Source: Planctomycetota bacterium (GTDB lineage Bacteria > Planctomycetota > Planctomycetia > Pirellulales > Pirellulaceae). Taken from it: a stretch of DNA of 8,580 bases. Numbering within the stretch: the first letter of the stretch is position 1; each line of letters opens with the position of its first letter. Under the pieces are notes generated by a model, which ran no database searches, was not told the origin of the DNA, and saw nothing but the letters and a program-made list of their open reading frames with translations. Both the position numbers and the translations under genes were made by a program. The stretch is from the NCBI GenBank assembly GCA_019347795.1, contig JAHWKS010000167.1, positions 1-8,580 on the forward strand, in the 5' to 3' direction. This document shows, in pieces, positions 6,607-8,580 of this stretch.

Positions 6607-7692
6607 ATGACTCGCGCAACCTCGGTCGAAGATTACAAATTGTACGGAAGCTTTGAAGCCGTTCGCAAAACGCTCCTGGACCCCAAGTTCGCGGACCGAA
6701 GAGAGCGGCCGTTGGCTTACTGGGCGCTCCCCAGCGATCGGCGGCTTCCGCTGGCGTTTCTCGGGCGGACGGTCGGCGATCTGCTGGAATCCCCCTTTGA
6801 GGAACTATGCGCGACCCCCGGGATAGGGCAAAAGAAGATCCAGTCGCTGGTGAAGCTTCTTCATCGGGCGACGAAAGACAAGCCGCCCGGCGCCCGTAGC
6901 GCCGGAGACGGCGATGCGACGAACGGCTCGAAAGCGAAGGGTCGCGAGCGCGAGAGCATTTCACCCCCCGAAGGCGGCTTCGATCCCGGCCTTGTTTCCG
7001 AGGCCCTCTGGGTTCAGTGGCGCGAAACGATCCGCCGGCTGCGCTTGGAGCACGACACGCTGGGACGCCTCGCGCCCTCTCTGGAAAGCCTTCCCACCGT
7101 CATCTGGCGCACGCCGCTCAAGTTCTATGCCGATAAATCGTTGGGGGAAATTCGCGAGCTGCGCACCCACGGCGAGAAGCGGGTGCGGGTGGTCCTGGAG
7201 GTGTTCTACGTCATCAACGCGATGCTCGCCGAGGCGTCCGCTAAGGATCACCTGGCCATTCGCCTGATGCCTCGATTCGCGGCCGACATCGAGTGCTGGC
7301 TGGACGAGGTCCATCATCATCGCGAGACGCCGCCCGAGCTGGGTGAAGTGCAGGAGCGGCTCGCGCGTCCCATCTTACGGCAAATCGAGATTGACGCCGG
7401 CGGGGCCGTCTTCGATCTCTCGGCCGGGCGGCTCAAAATGGCGGACGGGCCGCAAAGCGTGCGCGTCCAGTCGCGCCGGATGGGCGTGACCCGCGCCCGC
7501 ATCTACCAACTGCTCGACGAGTGCAGTAAAGTAATGGCGGTCCGCTGGCCCGACGGGCGCGGCAAGCTTCGCAGCTTGGAAGAGAAGGTTCGCTCCGCGG
7601 GGGAAGCGGCGGAAATGTGCCGCGCCGTCCGCGAGTTGTGCTTTCCCGACAAGTACGAGCACCGCGACGAGGAAGCCAAGGGCGAGGGCTAG
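6607..7692 (+). CDS. Putative DNA-binding protein with two RNA polymerase alpha-CTD-like modules and a sigma-4-like HTH
   Basis: A 361-residue, probably cytoplasmic protein that I do not recognise as a named family. Residues about 47-88 contain RTVGDLLESPFEELCATPG followed by IGQKKIQSLVKLL, which lines up well with the helix-hairpin-helix fold of the RNA polymerase alpha C-terminal domain. A charged, low-complexity linker (89-122) follows. Residues about 160-207 repeat the pattern more weakly, with SLGEIRELRTHGEKRVRVVL. Near the end, VQSRRMGVTRARIYQLLDE (287-305) looks like the recognition helix-turn-helix of sigma region 4, followed by a charged helical tail. No membrane segment, signal or enzyme motif is visible. 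It has its own promoter and leader downstream of the sigma/anti-sigma pair and precedes the cyclopropane synthase gene. A role in transcription is inferred from the folds; nucleic-acid repair or structural DNA binding is possible, since HhH motifs also occur there. Confidence 0.75.
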   Translation: MTRATSVEDYKLYGSFEAVRKTLLDPKFADRRERPLAYWALPSDRRLPLAFLGRTVGDLLESPFEELCATPGIGQKKIQSLVKLLHRATKDKPPGARSAGDGDATNGSKAKGRERESISPPEGGFDPGLVSEALWVQWRETIRRLRLEHDTLGRLAPSLESLPTVIWRTPLKFYADKSLGEIRELRTHGEKRVRVVLEVFYVINAMLAEASAKDHLAIRLMPRFAADIECWLDEVHHHRETPPELGEVQERLARPILRQIEIDAGGAVFDLSAGRLKMADGPQSVRVQSRRMGVTRARIYQLLDECSKVMAVRWPDGRGKLRSLEEKVRSAGEAAEMCRAVRELCFPDKYEHRDEEAKGEG

Positions 7693-7753
7693 CGTTTCGT
7701 CAGGTTGCAGATTGGGATCAGGCCGGGCGCTATCCGCGATTTCCCCCTGGGGA

Positions 7754-7789
7754 GAACCGGACGCTAGCGCGTCGCGGCTGATTTTCCCA
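7754..7789 (+). repeat. Intergenic hairpin repeat, copy 2
   Basis: A 36-nt element matching 3808-3841, with an extra CG inside the palindrome. The insertion keeps a hairpin: GACGC (7760-7764), loop TAGC, GCGTC (7769-7773), extendable by CCG/CGG with one bulge. Just before it, TCCCC and GGGGA (7742-7753) form a further small stem. It lies 61 bases after one stop and 20 bases before the next start, a setting like that of copy 1. Confidence 0.75.
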
Positions 7790-7809
7790 CCTCCTTCCGG
7801 TGTGCCTAA

Positions 7810-8580
7810 GTGTCTCGTTCGCAGGCGAAGTACGGCGACGTCCAGTCGATTTACGACGACGATCACTCCACCGATCTGTTGGAGTTGTTCCTCGACCGGA
7901 CGATGATCTACAGTTGCGCGTACTTTGAGCGCGACGATATGACGCTCGAGGAAGCGCAGATCGCGAAGCTCGATCTTTCGCTTCGCAAGTGCGACCTGCA
8001 TCCGGGCCAGACGCTCTTGGAAATCGGCTGCGGCTACGGCGCCTGCGCCCAGCGGGCCGCCGAGGAGTACGGCGTGAACGTGATCGCCGTCACCCCTAGC
8101 GAGCGGCAGGCCCGGCATACGGCCGAGCGCGTGAAGCATCTCCGCCCCGGCGCCGGCCGCGTAGAGGTCCATCAGCAGGGCTGGGAGGAATGTCGCACGC
8201 CGGTGGATCGCATCATCAGCATCGGGGCCCTGGAGCATATCGGCTATCACAATTTTCCGCCGTTCTTCGCCCGCTGCTTCGAGCTGCTCCGCCCCGGCGG
8301 GAACTTTCTCTTACACTGCATCGTGCGGTACGGATTGGCGAACCTCCAGAAGCGGAACATCACCGTCACGTACGACGACGTGGAGTTCGCGAAGTTCATC
8401 GCCAAAGTGATCTTCCCCGGCGGCCGGCTCTCCGACCCCGACGTGATTTGCCAGTTCGCCCGCTGGGCCGGCTTCGAGGCGCTCCATACCGAGGCGCTGG
8501 GGTTGCACTACGCCCGCACGCTCGACCTCTGGGCCGAGAACCTCCGCCGCAACCGCGAGGCGGCGATCGCCCTGAAGGGC
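7810..8580 (+). CDS. Cyclopropane-fatty-acyl-phospholipid synthase family SAM-dependent methyltransferase (5' part)
   Basis: The first 257 residues of a cyclopropane synthase, which adds a methylene group from S-adenosylmethionine across a cis double bond of a membrane-lipid acyl chain. Visible are YSCAYFERDDMTLEEAQIAK (34-53), the SAM-binding LLEIGCGYGA (69-78), ISIGALEHIG (136-145), and IFPGGRLSD and GLHYARTLDLW near the end. Residues equivalent to the bicarbonate ligands of mycobacterial CmaA1 (Cys35, Glu140, His167, Tyr232) are present as Cys36, Glu142, His169 and Tyr234, so it should be active. It lacks the extra N-terminal domain of E. coli Cfa and resembles the roughly 290-residue mycobacterial class; about 30 residues should lie past the window. 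The start is a GTG abutting an in-frame TAA at 7807-7809, with no Shine-Dalgarno sequence. The exact substrate is unknown. Confidence 0.92.
   Translation, partial: MSRSQAKYGDVQSIYDDDHSTDLLELFLDRTMIYSCAYFERDDMTLEEAQIAKLDLSLRKCDLHPGQTLLEIGCGYGACAQRAAEEYGVNVIAVTPSERQARHTAERVKHLRPGAGRVEVHQQGWEECRTPVDRIISIGALEHIGYHNFPPFFARCFELLRPGGNFLLHCIVRYGLANLQKRNITVTYDDVEFAKFIAKVIFPGGRLSDPDVICQFARWAGFEALHTEALGLHYARTLDLWAENLRRNREAAIALKG

Noticed and set aside
7375..8250. A 291-codon open frame on the minus strand.
   Set aside because: It overlaps the well-supported regulator and cyclopropane synthase genes and the repeat between them, with no motif of its own.
1..8580. CRISPR arrays, tRNA or rRNA genes, insertion sequences and prophage parts.
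   Set aside because: None seen: no regularly spaced direct repeats, no cloverleaf-like segments, no transposase or integrase motifs.

Overview
The window looks like a GC-rich (roughly two-thirds G+C by eye) planctomycete chromosome, probably of the Pirellula type. The pointers are a small secreted protein with the YEQA...NR.K..QTYFEMK pattern that I associate with planctomycetes, a long secreted HEAT-repeat protein, and an ECF sigma factor followed by a very large membrane-bound anti-sigma-like protein. The lineage call is inference. No database search was possible.

Layout: (1) 1-476, the 3' end of an aldehyde dehydrogenase of the succinate-semialdehyde type, on +. (2) 496-3021, two genes on the minus strand, 39 bp apart and probably one operon: a secreted protein of unknown function (first) and a secreted HEAT-repeat protein (second). 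(3) 3022-3233, a divergent intergenic region with a perfect 10-nt inverted repeat. (4) 3234-6347 (+), an ECF sigma factor, then a three-membrane-segment protein. That protein has a short anti-sigma-like cytoplasmic head and an alpha-2-macroglobulin-like exported portion. (5) 6348-6606, an intergenic region with a promoter-like sequence and a terminator-like leader hairpin. (6) 6607-7692 (+), an unusual putative DNA-binding protein that seems to combine two modules resembling the C-terminal domain of the RNA polymerase alpha subunit with a sigma-region-4-like helix-turn-helix. (7) 7810 to the window end (+), a SAM-dependent cyclopropane-fatty-acid synthase close in sequence to the mycobacterial mycolic-acid enzymes, cut by the window edge.

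The middle of the window reads as an envelope-sensing regulatory locus. The sigma factor would be held at the membrane by the large protein, whose exported part could sense a protease or a cell-envelope change. The divergent secreted proteins and the downstream regulator and lipid-modifying enzyme are plausible but unproven outputs. Two non-coding patterns support treating the locus as a unit. An 8-mer, TTCGAGAA, occurs three times by eye, only in the promoter regions at 3022-3233 and 6457-6500. A -10-like block, TCGCTACNATAA followed by TCGAGA, lies in front of both the anti-sigma-like gene and the double alpha-CTD gene. A separate 34-36 nt hairpin repeat occurs once after the sigma gene and once after the regulator gene.
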